A stretch of 64,000 nucleotides of DNA from DATBJJ01 sp963750915 (GCA_963750915.1 CAVVSF010000002.1:1-64000); one strand, 5' to 3'. Shown: positions 17,202 to 29,902, counted from the stretch's first letter. Numbers and translations are program-made. Notes: generated by a model not told the origin, from the sequence alone.

Positions 17202-18694
17202 TGTCGATCGGCAGTCTGCTGGGAGCCGCCTTCCCGGTTCTGCCAGCGCGCCTTCCCGATGCAGCTCGCGCCGCCGATGTCACCGATCACAGTGATATCA
17301 CACAGCCCGAGCGAGACGCGCTGCGAGTTGAGGCCGCTGAACGCCTGGTTGAGCGCGGCCTGGCCGGCGCCCGGCCAGATCGACAGCGCCGCGTTGGCGT
17401 CGAGCCGGTTGTAGGCGTTCTCGTAGCTCAACAGGATGGCGCGGATGCGCCCTGCTTCGAGCCGCCGCGCTTCCTCTGGTTTAACCGGCTTATTTGACAC
17501 TGGCGAGGAACCGATCCCGGTGTCCGGCGGGCGCGCGACGCCAGCCGTCGTCCCAGCCTCGGGGGCGCTGAACGACAAGGTCGTCGGCAGTGGCACGGGC
17601 TCCATCCCCGAGGTCCCAGGGCTCGCCCCCTCGGACGAGCTCGCACTCTCCGCTCTGGAGTCAGCGGGTCGCGACTCCAGGGGTTGCGCGGGGGGGTGCG
17701 CGGGGGGTTGCGCTGGCGGCGCGACGGGCTGCCTCCACCGCCACGGTCTCGGCGCCGGGACGATCTGAGGGTTCGCCGTCCTCGCGGCGTCGTCGCCGGG
17801 GGGCTCGTTTGGCCGGCGCGGTGCCGGGGTCGTAACTGCGGTCGGCGCTGATGACGGCCCCGTCGACGTAACAGGCGCGCTCGGGGTCCCCGCCACCGAC
17901 TCGGATCGCGGCGTCGGCGACAGAGCAGTGGGTGGGGAAGTAGCGGTAGAGGATGTCGCAGAATCGGAAGGGACTGTCGCAGAATCGGCAACTTTCGACC
18001 GTTGGCTGGCCGGCTCCAGGGCGCCCGTCAAATCCGCGCCCGGTCGCGGCTCCGCGACTTTCGCGGCCGGTACCTCCTGACGCGCGCCAGTCAGTTCACG
18101 CGCCCCAATCAGCTGCTGTGCTGGCCCGGTGAAGTAGAGCTGAACGAGTCCAAACCCGATCAGCGAGAAGAGCAGCACGAGCGCCGTCATCGCGCCGGCG
18201 ACCCCGAGCCAGCCCGGGCCGCGCTCGAGTTCCTGAGGATCGACGGCGACCGCTGGGATTCCCCGATAGACGGCAACCTTACGGATTTCCGGATCGACGG
18301 CAAACCTGGGAGTTTTTACCGATTCTACTGCCGCGACGTTGGCCTCCGCGTCGATAGGCGCCGTCAGTTGACCGGTCTTCGCCGCAAAATTTTCGCGGAC
18401 TTCCACGGATTCTGCTGCCGCGACGTTGGCCTCCACGTCGATGGGCGCCGTCAGCTGACCGGTCGTCGGCGCAAAATTTTCGCGGATCTTCACCGATTCT
18501 GGTGCTGGAACGTTGGCCCCCACGTCGATCGGCGCCGTCAGCCGCGCGGCCTTCGGCGCAAGATTTTCGCGGGTTTTCAGCGATTCTGCTGCCGCGGCCT
18601 TGGGCTCCGCGTCGGTACGAGCCTCCAGCTGACCGGTCTCTGACGGAAATTCTTCGAGAGATCCTGAATCGTCCGGTTCATCGTACGAAGTCAT
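17126..18694 (-). CDS. Single-pass membrane protein with N-terminal repeats and an NTF2-like tail
   Basis: A 522-residue protein of unknown function. Residues 40-130 hold three tandem copies of a unit of about 29 residues (ESVKIRENFAP, then TGQLTAPIDVEANVA), with a fourth partial. One membrane helix follows (VAGAMTALVLLFSLIGFGLVQ). Then comes a 200-residue linker rich in Pro, Ser, Thr and Ala. The last 110 residues (LLSYENAYNRLDANAALSIW to the end) look like a SnoaL/NTF2-type fold. The topology suggests a cytoplasmic repeat region and an outer C-terminal domain. It overlaps the EEP lipoprotein gene, so the two are probably co-expressed. Confidence 0.7.
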   Translation of the reverse strand: MTSYDEPDDSGSLEEFPSETGQLEARTDAEPKAAAAESLKTRENLAPKAARLTAPIDVGANVPAPESVKIRENFAPTTGQLTAPIDVEANVAAAESVEVRENFAAKTGQLTAPIDAEANVAAVESVKTPRFAVDPEIRKVAVYRGIPAVAVDPQELERGPGWLGVAGAMTALVLLFSLIGFGLVQLYFTGPAQQLIGARELTGARQEVPAAKVAEPRPGADLTGALEPASQRSKVADSATVPSDSATSSTATSPPTALSPTPRSESVAGTPSAPVTSTGPSSAPTAVTTPAPRRPNEPPGDDAARTANPQIVPAPRPWRWRQPVAPPAQPPAHPPAQPLESRPADSRAESASSSEGASPGTSGMEPVPLPTTLSFSAPEAGTTAGVARPPDTGIGSSPVSNKPVKPEEARRLEAGRIRAILLSYENAYNRLDANAALSIWPGAGQAALNQAFSGLNSQRVSLGLCDITVIGDIGGASCIGKARWQNREGGSQQTADRQWTFNLRKIASEWRIEQIRVRDLEP

Positions 18695-18774
18695 GGCGCA
18701 ACGCTATATGCAAATTCTGCGCTGAGCTAAGACCTATCGGATGAGCTAAACCAAACCTCGTCGCTGGGGCGGTA

Positions 18775-19167
18775 CTAGGCGGGCGATCCCGTCGGGCTGA
18801 ACAGTGACTCGGTATTCTTGCTGAACAGCACCCACAGGCCGTAGGCGCCGAGGAGGGTCACCCATGGAAACCCGAGCAGGGCGATCGCAGAGAGGACGAT
18901 GCCGAGGATGCGCGCCCACGGCCGGAAATACAGCAGACCGATACCGGTGACGATCGACGGGAGAGAGAAGGCAAAGAGGATGGTGACGAGTGCCGTGCCG
19001 ACGATGGAGAGGATAGGGATCGCCATCGCCGCTTCATCGGCGTCGGCTGAGGCGGAGATGATGCCCGCTGCGCCGCCCAGGCCGATCATCGCGAACGCCG
19101 CGATGATGACGCCGATGGCGCCGATGGCGATGTAGAGGACGCCGAGGACGCGAACGTGGGTGTCCAT
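18775..19167 (-). CDS. Small integral membrane protein
   Basis: A 130-residue protein with four predicted membrane helices, for example VLYIAIGAIGVIIAAFAMIG and ILGIVLSAIALLGFPWVTLL. It ends in a short polar tail and contains the short motif YFRPWARILG between helices. I do not recognise the family. No function can be assigned; it sits alone between two minus-strand genes. Confidence 0.7.
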   Translation of the reverse strand: MDTHVRVLGVLYIAIGAIGVIIAAFAMIGLGGAAGIISASADADEAAMAIPILSIVGTALVTILFAFSLPSIVTGIGLLYFRPWARILGIVLSAIALLGFPWVTLLGAYGLWVLFSKNTESLFSPTGSPA

Positions 19168-19197
19168 GACTGCTGTTCGCGCTCCCGGCTCCTCGCG

Positions 19198-19824
19198 TTA
19201 GGTCTCGTCGTCCTCGGCTACGTCGTCGCCCGGGTCGCCCGGGACGGTGTCGGCCGCGGCGCTGGTCGCGACGTCGTCGATCTCGACCTCTTCGTCCGAC
19301 GCGCGCCAGTCTTCGTCCGCGTCGTAGAGGCGGCCGACGGGGCGCTCCTTGATCGGGCCGCGCGGGCCGCGATCGGAATCCTTCCGCGGCGGCTTGCGCT
19401 TGTTCTTGGGCGGCGCATCCGGGCCGAAGTTACGGCTGCGGGGGCCGCCGGCGGCGCCCCCCTCGCTCGGACGCGGGCTAAACCCGCCCGGCCGCGGGCC
19501 GCCGAAGCCGGACGAGGGTGGCCCCCCCGGACGTGGACCACTGAATCCACCCGGCCGCGGGCCCGCCGGGCGGTCCTCCCGTGGGCGTGCCTCGCTGACC
19601 GCGAGCGGACGTCCCTTGAAGGGCTGCTGGTTGAACCGGCGGATGGCTTCTTCAGCGACCGCGCGGTCCGTGTAATCGACGAACGCGAAACCCCGGGGAC
19701 GTCCGGTCTCGCGGTCGGTCGGAAGCACGATTTGACTTGGGGCGCCGACGCCGGACAGATGCTCGCGTAAATCTGCCTCCGTCGCCGTGTAAGGCAGGTT
19801 GCCGATGAACAGACGGACTGACAC
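19198..19824 (-). CDS. RRM-type RNA-binding protein
   Basis: Residues 1-80 form one RNA recognition motif with both signature strands: RNP2 as LFIGNLPY and RNP1 as RGFAFVDY. The remaining 125 residues are rich in Gly, Pro and Arg (GPRPGGF-type repeats) and then acidic at the end, so they are probably disordered. Bacterial RRM proteins of this kind bind single-stranded RNA and are often cold-induced. The RNA target is unknown. The length exceeds that of the simple cyanobacterial RRM proteins because of the tail. Confidence 0.85.
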   Translation of the reverse strand: MSVRLFIGNLPYTATEADLREHLSGVGAPSQIVLPTDRETGRPRGFAFVDYTDRAVAEEAIRRFNQQPFKGRPLAVSEARPREDRPAGPRPGGFSGPRPGGPPSSGFGGPRPGGFSPRPSEGGAAGGPRSRNFGPDAPPKNKRKPPRKDSDRGPRGPIKERPVGRLYDADEDWRASDEEVEIDDVATSAAADTVPGDPGDDVAEDDET

Positions 19825-20046
19825 AACTCCCTCGTTAACGAAACTCGTGACCGTCGGTCAGGGACTGATTATCCCGATACCGCGGCCGGCCTAGGCTCCA
19901 ACAAAATAGCATGGACCCCGCGCCACGGCCAGAAATCCATTCCCGGGCCCTCCCGGAGGATGGCGGGTGCTGCACCCGAGGTTGATGAGCGCCGCCGATG
20001 GCGCTACTATGGACTGTTCAGCAATTCACAAAAGAGCACACCGTAG

Positions 20047-23008
<2,962 letters not shown>

Positions 23009-23022
23009 AGGCCCTTCACCGT

Positions 23023-23046
23023 GGCGCGGAGCTTCAGCTCCGCGCC
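23023..23046. terminator. Hairpin after uvrA
   Basis: GGCGCGGAGC and GCTCCGCGCC can pair over 10 bases around a TTCA loop. It lies 15 bases after the uvrA stop and before the convergent GntR gene, so it could serve both. There is no T tract. A 26-base identical copy occurs at 43388-43413. Confidence 0.55.
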
Positions 23047-23073
23047 CGTCCGACGATCAGCGCCAGCACGCCC

Positions 23074-23481
23074 TCATGGCTGCCCGACGCGGGTTCGTTT
23101 GTGCTCCAGCGCGTCGAACCGTTCGGCGGCGATCTCGAGCAGTTCGGCGCGGTCGATCTGAAGGTGATGAGCGTGGATGACGACGTCCTCGATCATTTCG
23201 GCGAGCAGCTTCCGGCGGAAATCCTTGCGGAAGGGGGAGGCGCTCAGCTCGCGGACGAAGCAGCCCTTGCCGGCGACGTTGTCGATGACACCCTGGTTCT
23301 CGAGCTCAGTGTAGGCTTTGGCGACGGTATTGCGGTTGACGCGCAGCTCCTCCGCGAGCGGGCGGATGCCGGGCAGGGCGTCGCCGGATCGCAGCGTGCC
23401 GGACGCGGCAGCGAGCCGGATCTGGTCGACGAGCTGGAGGTAGACGGCCTTGCCGGACTTGAAATTGAGCTGGAACTTCAT
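23074..23481 (-). CDS. GntR-family regulator (YtrA-like)
   Basis: A 135-residue regulator. The N-terminal winged helix starts with KAVYLQLVDQIRLAAASG and contains PLAEELRVNRNTVAKAYTEL and the wing IDNVAGKGCFV. The C-terminal extension of about 55 residues is short and helical, as in the YtrA subgroup. It lacks the large effector domain of FadR or HutC types. I choose the ATG at 23481; an upstream in-frame start would cross the operator-like palindrome. YtrA regulators usually control a neighbouring ABC transporter, but none is present here. Confidence 0.85.
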   Translation of the reverse strand: MKFQLNFKSGKAVYLQLVDQIRLAAASGTLRSGDALPGIRPLAEELRVNRNTVAKAYTELENQGVIDNVAGKGCFVRELSASPFRKDFRRKLLAEMIEDVVIHAHHLQIDRAELLEIAAERFDALEHKRTRVGQP

Positions 23482-23484
23482 ACC

Positions 23485-23500
23485 ACTGTCATATGACAGT
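23485..23500. promoter_or_regulatory. Palindromic operator, probably for the adjacent GntR regulator
   Basis: ACTGTCATATGACAGT is a perfect 16-base inverted repeat ending 4 bases from the regulator start codon. The half-site ATGACAGT is repeated directly after it at 23501-23508. Position and symmetry fit autoregulation by a GntR dimer; binding by this protein is inferred. Confidence 0.6.
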
Positions 23501-23622
23501 ATGACAGTTGAGCGCGGTACGCAAGCAGAACCTGGCGGCCGTGCACGTGGCTGCACGAATCAGCAGCAGCCGGGAATCAGCCGTACTCGTTTACAATGAA
23601 CTGCCCCCCGGAAGAGTTCGCG

Positions 23623-24864
23623 ATGTCCAGACTCGTACGCCTGATGCTCTTCGTTCCGGCGATGATCTCGGCGGCCTCAGCGGTGTATTCGCAGCAGGCC
23701 AGCTTCGAAGACGTCGTCCGCAACCTGCGCAATCCCGATCAGAAGATCCGTATCAACGCCGTTCGCCTGCTGCGCGAGTCAGGCTACTCGGAAGCCATCG
23801 TGCCGATGGCACCGCTCGTAAACGATCCCGTCAACGACATCCAGCTCGAGGCGCTGGCCGCCGAGCTGGCGTTCTACCTCGTCGAGCCGATGTCGGCGAA
23901 GAAGCACGTCGCCCTCGTGGTCGAGGTCCGGGCAGACAGCCTGGCCCCGATGGCGTTCGCCGCCGGTCCCCTTGCAGTGTGGCCGAGAGTGGCGCCGCCT
24001 GAATTGATCGACGCGCTGCTGACCGCGATCGACGACGAAAACAAGAAGGTCAGGCTGGAAGCGATCTACACCCTCGGCACCGTCGCCGCTGCGGCCGGGA
24101 AGCCGCTCCCGCCGGCCTCCATCGAGCGGTTGCTTAAGGCGCTCGACCACTACGACCCGGCGGTTCGCGCCGGCGCGGCGCAGGTGATCGGCCGTCTGCG
24201 CATCGCCTCGGCGAGCGACGCCCTCATCAAGGCGGTGAACGACTCGACCTCGACGGTTCGGTTCGCCGCGATCCGCGCTCTCGGCCAGATCAAGGACGAG
24301 CGCTCGATCGACGCCCTCGGCAAGCAGCTGCTGTACTACGAGAAGGGCGACGGGGCGCTCGCCGCCCTCCACGCGCTCGCGCTCATCGGGCATCCGTCGA
24401 GCGTGCCGATGTTCCAGGGCTACCTCATGAACAAGGATTCCAGGCTGCGGATGACGGCAGCCGAGGGTCTCGCGCGCGCCGGCAGCAGGGAGCTCGTCGA
24501 GCCGTTCGTGCTGAGCGCGAACCAGGACGAGTCCGAGGCGGTCCGCGCCGCGATGATCTTTGCGCTGCACAAGCAGGGCTACGCCAACTACCTCGCCCGC
24601 CTCGTCGACTTCATGGACAACGACGACTCGGCGATGCAGATCCAGGGTTACTTGCTGGAGCTCGGCCCTGGCATCGTCGCCGGCGTCGTGCCGCGCCTGC
24701 AGGAGCCGGACGAAGGGGTGCGGGAACACCTTGCGGCAGTGCTCGGCGCGCTCGGCGATCAGTCGACTGTGCCCGTGCTCACGCGTCTCAAGAACGATCC
24801 GGACGGCGACGTCGCGCGCGCCGCGACGCACGCGATCGAGCGGATCGGGATGACGCAGAAGTAG
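23623..24864 (+). CDS. Exported HEAT-repeat protein
   Basis: A 413-residue protein with a signal peptide (LMLFVPAMISAASAVYSQ) followed by about ten HEAT-type helical repeats. Recurring patterns are VRLEAIYTLG, VRAGAAQVIGRL, VRFAAIRALGQI and VREHLAAVLGALG. HEAT solenoids bind proteins and have no catalytic activity of their own. The ATG at 23623 puts the signal sequence at the N-terminus; an ATG at 23596 would add nine polar residues. It is followed after 5 bases by mpg, but the functions look unrelated. Confidence 0.8.
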   Translation: MSRLVRLMLFVPAMISAASAVYSQQASFEDVVRNLRNPDQKIRINAVRLLRESGYSEAIVPMAPLVNDPVNDIQLEALAAELAFYLVEPMSAKKHVALVVEVRADSLAPMAFAAGPLAVWPRVAPPELIDALLTAIDDENKKVRLEAIYTLGTVAAAAGKPLPPASIERLLKALDHYDPAVRAGAAQVIGRLRIASASDALIKAVNDSTSTVRFAAIRALGQIKDERSIDALGKQLLYYEKGDGALAALHALALIGHPSSVPMFQGYLMNKDSRLRMTAAEGLARAGSRELVEPFVLSANQDESEAVRAAMIFALHKQGYANYLARLVDFMDNDDSAMQIQGYLLELGPGIVAGVVPRLQEPDEGVREHLAAVLGALGDQSTVPVLTRLKNDPDGDVARAATHAIERIGMTQK

Positions 24865-25462
24865 CGGCGGTGATCCTGCGGCGCGGGTTCTACGCGCGCC
24901 CGACGCTCGAGGTGGCGGCCGATCTGATCGGCAAGGTGCTCGTACACGAGATCGCCGGCGCGCGAACCGCCGGCGTGATCGTCGAAGTCGAGGCCTACAT
25001 CGGAGAATCCGATCCTGCCTGCCATGCCGCGCCGGGTCCGACCGCGCGCAATGCGCCGCTTTATGGTCCGCCCGGCGTCGCCTACGTCTATCTCAATTAC
25101 GGGATTCACTATCTCGTCAACGCGGTGACGGAGCCGAAGGGGAGCCCGGCAGCGATCCTGATCCGCGCCCTGGAGCCCGTCGATGGCGAGTCGCTGATGC
25201 GCCGCCGGCGGGCGCGCGACGCTGGCCGCAGGCCGGAGACCTTCGCCGGCGCCGATCTCTGCCGCGGGCCCGGCAATCTCACCCGCGCGCTCGGCATCAC
25301 GCTGCGCGAGAACACTCGGGATCTGACACAGGGGCCCCTCCGGATCGAGGATCGCGGGCTGCCGCCGCGGCCGCTCGCCTGGAGCCGCCGCATCGGGATC
25401 ACGGTTGGAGTCGAAGCCGAATGGCGCGTCTATGCCGCCGACAGCGCCGCGGTGTCGGGACC

Positions 25463-26659
<1,197 letters not shown>

Positions 26660-26679
26660 CGGTGGTACCCGGTTGAAGG

Positions 26680-27069
26680 CTACGAAATTTCGATGCGGCG
26701 CGAGGGCGCAGGCGGCATCTTTGGCAGCGTGACCGTCAGGATGCCGTTAGCCAGGTCCGCGACCACCTGCTCGACGTCGATTCGGTCGGCGAACTCGAAC
26801 GTGCGGCTGAAGGCGCCGTAGCTGCGTTCGATCTGGTGAAAGTGGGCGGCGCCGTCTGCGACCGGCGGCTCGACCCGCTGGCCGCGCAGCGTCAGCCTCG
26901 AGGCCTCGAGCCCGAGCTCGATCTGCTCCCGCGTCACGCCCGGCACTTCCGCGGTCACGACGTAGGCGGCGGCGGTTTCGTAGATGTCGATTGCCGGCGC
27001 CCACGTCTCGGCCGTCTGAATCGAAAGCTGCTCGAAGCGGCCGTGCCACGCCCGCATGTCCCAAGGCAT
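26680..27069 (-). CDS. Hsp20-family small heat-shock protein
   Basis: The 129-residue product contains the alpha-crystallin domain (PAIDIYETAAAYVVTAEVPG, then FSRTFEFADRIDVEQVVA, then ANGILTVTLPK) and ends with the IEI motif that docks neighbouring dimers. It holds unfolding proteins in an ATP-independent way. The start at 27069 gives the usual short N-terminal arm; the longer reading to 27213 adds residues unlike the family. It is divergent from efp. Confidence 0.9.
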   Translation of the reverse strand: MPWDMRAWHGRFEQLSIQTAETWAPAIDIYETAAAYVVTAEVPGVTREQIELGLEASRLTLRGQRVEPPVADGAAHFHQIERSYGAFSRTFEFADRIDVEQVVADLANGILTVTLPKMPPAPSRRIEIS

Positions 27070-27191
27070 TTCAGGATCGTAGCACTTCCCGTCGCCAGCC
27101 CTCCGCGTTCCGCCGTCCGCGACCGCCGTCGGCGGGCCGGGGTGACGGGCGACCGCTGCTTCTGCTACGATCGTCAGGATCTGGCCACAAT

Positions 27192-27755
27192 ATGAGCTCA
27201 ATTCAAGCGACACGTCTCAAACGCGGAATGCTGATCAAGATGGGCACGGACCTCTGCCGCGTCCTCGAGCTGCAGCATTTCACTCCCGGCAACAAGCGCG
27301 GGTTCGTCCAGGCGAAGCTGCGCAACATCCGGACGTCGAGCCTCGGCGACCACAAGTTCCGCTCGGAGGACGACGTCGAGCGTGCGATCCTCGACGAGCG
27401 GCAGATGCAGTACCTCTACAAGGACGGCGGCTCGTTCCATTTCATGGACACGAGCAACTACGAGCAGCTGCACATCGACGCCGAGGTGCTCGGGGACTCG
27501 GTGAACTACCTGATCGCGGACGCGGTCATCAGCGTCGAGTTCTACGGCGACGAGCCGGTGGGGATCGAGCTGCCGCCGGCGGTCGACCTCAAGGTCGAGG
27601 ACACGGCGCCGGGAATCAAGGGGGCCACGGCGAGCGCCCAGGTGAAGCCAGCCCGACTCGAGACCGGCCTGGTCGTCCAGGTGCCGCCGTTCGTCAATCC
27701 CGGCGACACGATCCGCGTCAACACCGAAACCGGCGAGTACCTCGGGCGGTCGTGA
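27192..27755 (+). CDS. efp: Translation elongation factor P with Asn at the usual modification site
   Basis: EF-P relieves ribosome stalling at proline runs. The 187 residues give the three-domain layout, with LKRGMLIKMGTDLCRVL at the start and the conserved end TAPGIKGATASAQVKPA, then GLVVQVPPFVNPGDTIRVNT. The tip loop reads FTPGNKRGF. Against E. coli EF-P (KPGKG), position 34, which carries the modified Lys or Arg in well-studied forms, is Asn here, with Lys at 35. No epmA/epmB or earP gene is nearby. YeiP is an alternative family, but the loop and length favour EF-P. Confidence 0.9.
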   Translation: MSSIQATRLKRGMLIKMGTDLCRVLELQHFTPGNKRGFVQAKLRNIRTSSLGDHKFRSEDDVERAILDERQMQYLYKDGGSFHFMDTSNYEQLHIDAEVLGDSVNYLIADAVISVEFYGDEPVGIELPPAVDLKVEDTAPGIKGATASAQVKPARLETGLVVQVPPFVNPGDTIRVNTETGEYLGRS

Positions 27756-27776
27756 CGGCGAGCGCCTGAAGCAGCG

Positions 27777-28346
27777 ATGGAAACGCGTCCCCTCACATCG
27801 GGCGGCTGGATCGAGGTCATTACCGGCAGCATGTTCAGCGGCAAGAGTGAAGAGCTCATCCGCCGGCTGCGGCGTGCCCAGATCGCGCGGCAGAAGGTCC
27901 AGATCTTCAAGCCGAAGATCGACAACCGCTACGGCGACGACCACATCACCTCGCACAGCGAGATGCGAATCGCCTCCGCCAACACCTCGTCCTCGCGCGA
28001 ACTGCTGGCCGATGTCGAGGTCGACACGGAGGTCGTCGGCATCGACGAGGGGCAGTTTTTCGACATCGAGCTGCCGGCCGTCTGCAACGCGCTCGCCGAC
28101 CAGGGCAAGCGCGTCATCGTCGCCGGCCTCGACCAGGACTACCTCGGTAAGCCGTTCGAGCCGATGCCGCAGCTCCTCGCCATCGCCGAGTACATCACCA
28201 AGACGCTGGCGATCTGCATGGTCTGCGGCGCTCCCGCCAATCACACTCAGCGCCTCGTCGCCAGCAGCGAGCGCGTCCTCGTCGGCGCGCAGGGCACGTA
28301 CGAAGCCCGGTGCCGGCGCTGCTTCGATCCGCGCCTCGGCCAGTAG
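27777..28346 (+). CDS. tdk: Thymidine kinase
   Basis: A type II thymidine kinase phosphorylates thymidine to dTMP in nucleotide salvage. The 189-residue protein has the P-loop GSMFSGKSEEL, the DEGQFF motif with the catalytic Glu, the lid region, and the structural zinc pairs CMVCG and CRRC. It follows efp by 21 bases and may be co-transcribed with it. Confidence 0.95.
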   Translation: METRPLTSGGWIEVITGSMFSGKSEELIRRLRRAQIARQKVQIFKPKIDNRYGDDHITSHSEMRIASANTSSSRELLADVEVDTEVVGIDEGQFFDIELPAVCNALADQGKRVIVAGLDQDYLGKPFEPMPQLLAIAEYITKTLAICMVCGAPANHTQRLVASSERVLVGAQGTYEARCRRCFDPRLGQ

Positions 28347-28430
28347 TACAATTTCCGCAGCATCGACCGCGAAGTGAATTCTGGCGATACGCCCGGGTTC
28401 TAACCGTGAGGGATCGGTCCCTTCTCAACG

Positions 28431-28982
28431 ATGGACACGCTGTCGCGCTTTCTGCTCCTGCTCGGCGTCGGCTTTCTCATCGCCAACCTGCGGCTCCTGA
28501 TGCAGTTCGTCGCGTTCCTGAAACTGCGTTCCTCGGCGCTGCTGACGTGGCCGGGCCGGAAACCGCCGTTCTATCGCCTGCTGCTCGCCATCGGCGCGGT
28601 GCTGGCGCTGCTGATCGTCTACAAGCTGACGCTGTTGAGGCAGCATCCGATCCATGTCTTCGGCGAGTCGATGATGCTCGTCTATTACGGCTACGCCCTG
28701 CCGCTCAGCTTGCGGATCGGCCACGGGTTCTACGAGGAAGGCATCTGGGCCGACGGCGGCTTCATCCCCTACTCCGCGATCGGCGGACTGCGCTGGCGTG
28801 AAGAGGAGCAGATTACGCTGGTGATGGTCTTCCGGATGCGGGCGCTGGCGCGCCGTCTGGTCGTCCCCGCGAGCTGCTACGGCGCAGCCCGCCGGCTGCT
28901 GCGCGACAAGATCGCCGCCCACGACATCGAGCTGTCCGGCAAGGCCCTCGACCTCGGCGCCGACGACCGCGTTGATGTGTGA
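28431..28982 (+). CDS. Membrane protein of unknown function
   Basis: A 183-residue protein with two hydrophobic helices in the first 80 residues (FLLLLGVGFLIANLRLLMQF and LLLAIGAVLALLIVY). They are followed by a mainly polar domain with EGIWADGGFIPYSAIGGLRW, which resembles the small PH-like domains at membranes. No motif decides a function. A perfect hairpin follows the stop codon. Confidence 0.65.
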   Translation: MDTLSRFLLLLGVGFLIANLRLLMQFVAFLKLRSSALLTWPGRKPPFYRLLLAIGAVLALLIVYKLTLLRQHPIHVFGESMMLVYYGYALPLSLRIGHGFYEEGIWADGGFIPYSAIGGLRWREEEQITLVMVFRMRALARRLVVPASCYGAARRLLRDKIAAHDIELSGKALDLGADDRVDV

Positions 28983-28990
28983 GAGGAGTT

Positions 28991-29025
28991 CAACTTCGAA
29001 CTTCGAAATTCGAAGTTCGAAGTTG
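28991..29025. terminator. Perfect hairpin of 7 bp repeats between convergent genes
   Basis: CAACTTCGAACTTCGAA pairs perfectly with TTCGAAGTTCGAAGTTG around one central A, giving a 17-base stem. The arms are built of the 7-base unit GAAGTTC. It sits between the ends of two convergent genes, so a bidirectional terminator is plausible although no T tract follows. Confidence 0.65.
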
Positions 29026-29033
29026 CCGACAGC

Positions 29034-29231
29034 TCACCGAAGTTGTTCGAGGATCCAGCCGATCGGCCCGCTCCCGCCCGCCATGGGATCGCCCAGCCAC
29101 GACGGCGGCGTCAGCCAGACGAAAGCGAGGATGGCGATGACCATGAGGTCGTACTGCCAGGTGGCGCGTTCGTAGGTCCAGAAGAACGCGTTCCAGAGGA
29201 TGCGCAGCGGCAGCGGCGTGTTCTGGCTCAC
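29034..29231 (-). CDS. Small membrane protein coupled to a CDP-alcohol transferase
   Basis: A 65-residue protein starting at GTG, which overlaps the stop codon of the transferase gene. It contains ILWNAFFWTYERATWQYD and one membrane helix (LMVIAILAFVWLTPPSWL). A longer reading of the same frame starts inside the transferase and is antisense-like in composition, so I reject it. The tight coupling suggests a partner in the same membrane complex. Confidence 0.65.
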   Translation of the reverse strand: MSQNTPLPLRILWNAFFWTYERATWQYDLMVIAILAFVWLTPPSWLGDPMAGGSGPIGWILEQLR

Positions 29232-29824
29232 GCGGCGACCTGCGGCTCGCGGAGCTCGCGGTAGGTGTAGATGATGCGGTCGGCGACGGTGAAGACCGAC
29301 AGCACGAGGATGACCCACAGCACCGCCGCCATGCGGTTGGTGAAAGCGCCGATCATGAACAGCACGATGCGCTCGGGCCGCTCCATGAAGCCGACCTTGC
29401 ATTTCTTGATCAGCGACTCGGCGCGGGCGCGGGTGTAGCTCGTCATGATCGCGAACATCATCGCCAGCGCCGCGACGATGACGTAGTCGGTGCGGTGCAT
29501 CGAGGAGTAGAGGTAGATCAGGCCGATGAAGAGCGACAGGTCCGAGAACCGGTCGATCACTGAGTCCCAGAACCCGCCGAAGGCGCTGACCGCGTTCAGC
29601 TCGTTCGCGACTTTGCCGTCGATGTAGTCGAAGATGTTGGCGACGATCATGATGCCGCCGGCGAGGACGAAGGCGCCGACGGCGAGGGCCCAGGCGGCGG
29701 CGACGTTGATCAGCACGCCGACGAAGGTCAGGATGTTGGGGTGGATCTTGAGCGCGACCGACGTCTTGATGATCAGCTCGAGCGGAAAGAGGCAGATCCG
29801 CCCGATGAGTCCGGTAAATGTCAT
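29228..29824 (-). CDS. CDP-alcohol phosphatidyltransferase family protein
   Basis: An integral membrane enzyme of 198 residues with about six helices. The family signature D-x2-D-G-x2-A-R-x8-G-x3-D-x3-D is present as DYIDGKVAN, then GGFWDSVID, with every spacing kept but Asn in place of the usual Arg. The four metal-binding Asp are intact. Such enzymes move a phosphoalcohol from CDP to a lipid or sugar alcohol during phospholipid synthesis. The substrate (glycerol phosphate, inositol phosphate or other) cannot be fixed from sequence. It is divergent from uvrC. Confidence 0.85.
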   Translation of the reverse strand: MTFTGLIGRICLFPLELIIKTSVALKIHPNILTFVGVLINVAAAWALAVGAFVLAGGIMIVANIFDYIDGKVANELNAVSAFGGFWDSVIDRFSDLSLFIGLIYLYSSMHRTDYVIVAALAMMFAIMTSYTRARAESLIKKCKVGFMERPERIVLFMIGAFTNRMAAVLWVILVLSVFTVADRIIYTYRELREPQVAA

Positions 29825-29902
29825 GAATCGTAGGGACGCGTTCTGTGGCGCACAGGGTACAATGTACGGTTACCGCACGCGTCGAAACGTGCAGTCTATC
29901 GC

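Noticed and set aside
19825..20046. LexA-type operator upstream of uvrA
   Set aside because: The 222 bp spacer shows no convincing palindromic SOS box, and the acidobacterial consensus is not something I can apply reliably.
29034..29402. 122-residue version of the small membrane protein gene
   Set aside because: Its first 57 residues are a His/Arg-rich shadow of the transferase gene; the GTG at 29231 gives a coherent membrane protein.
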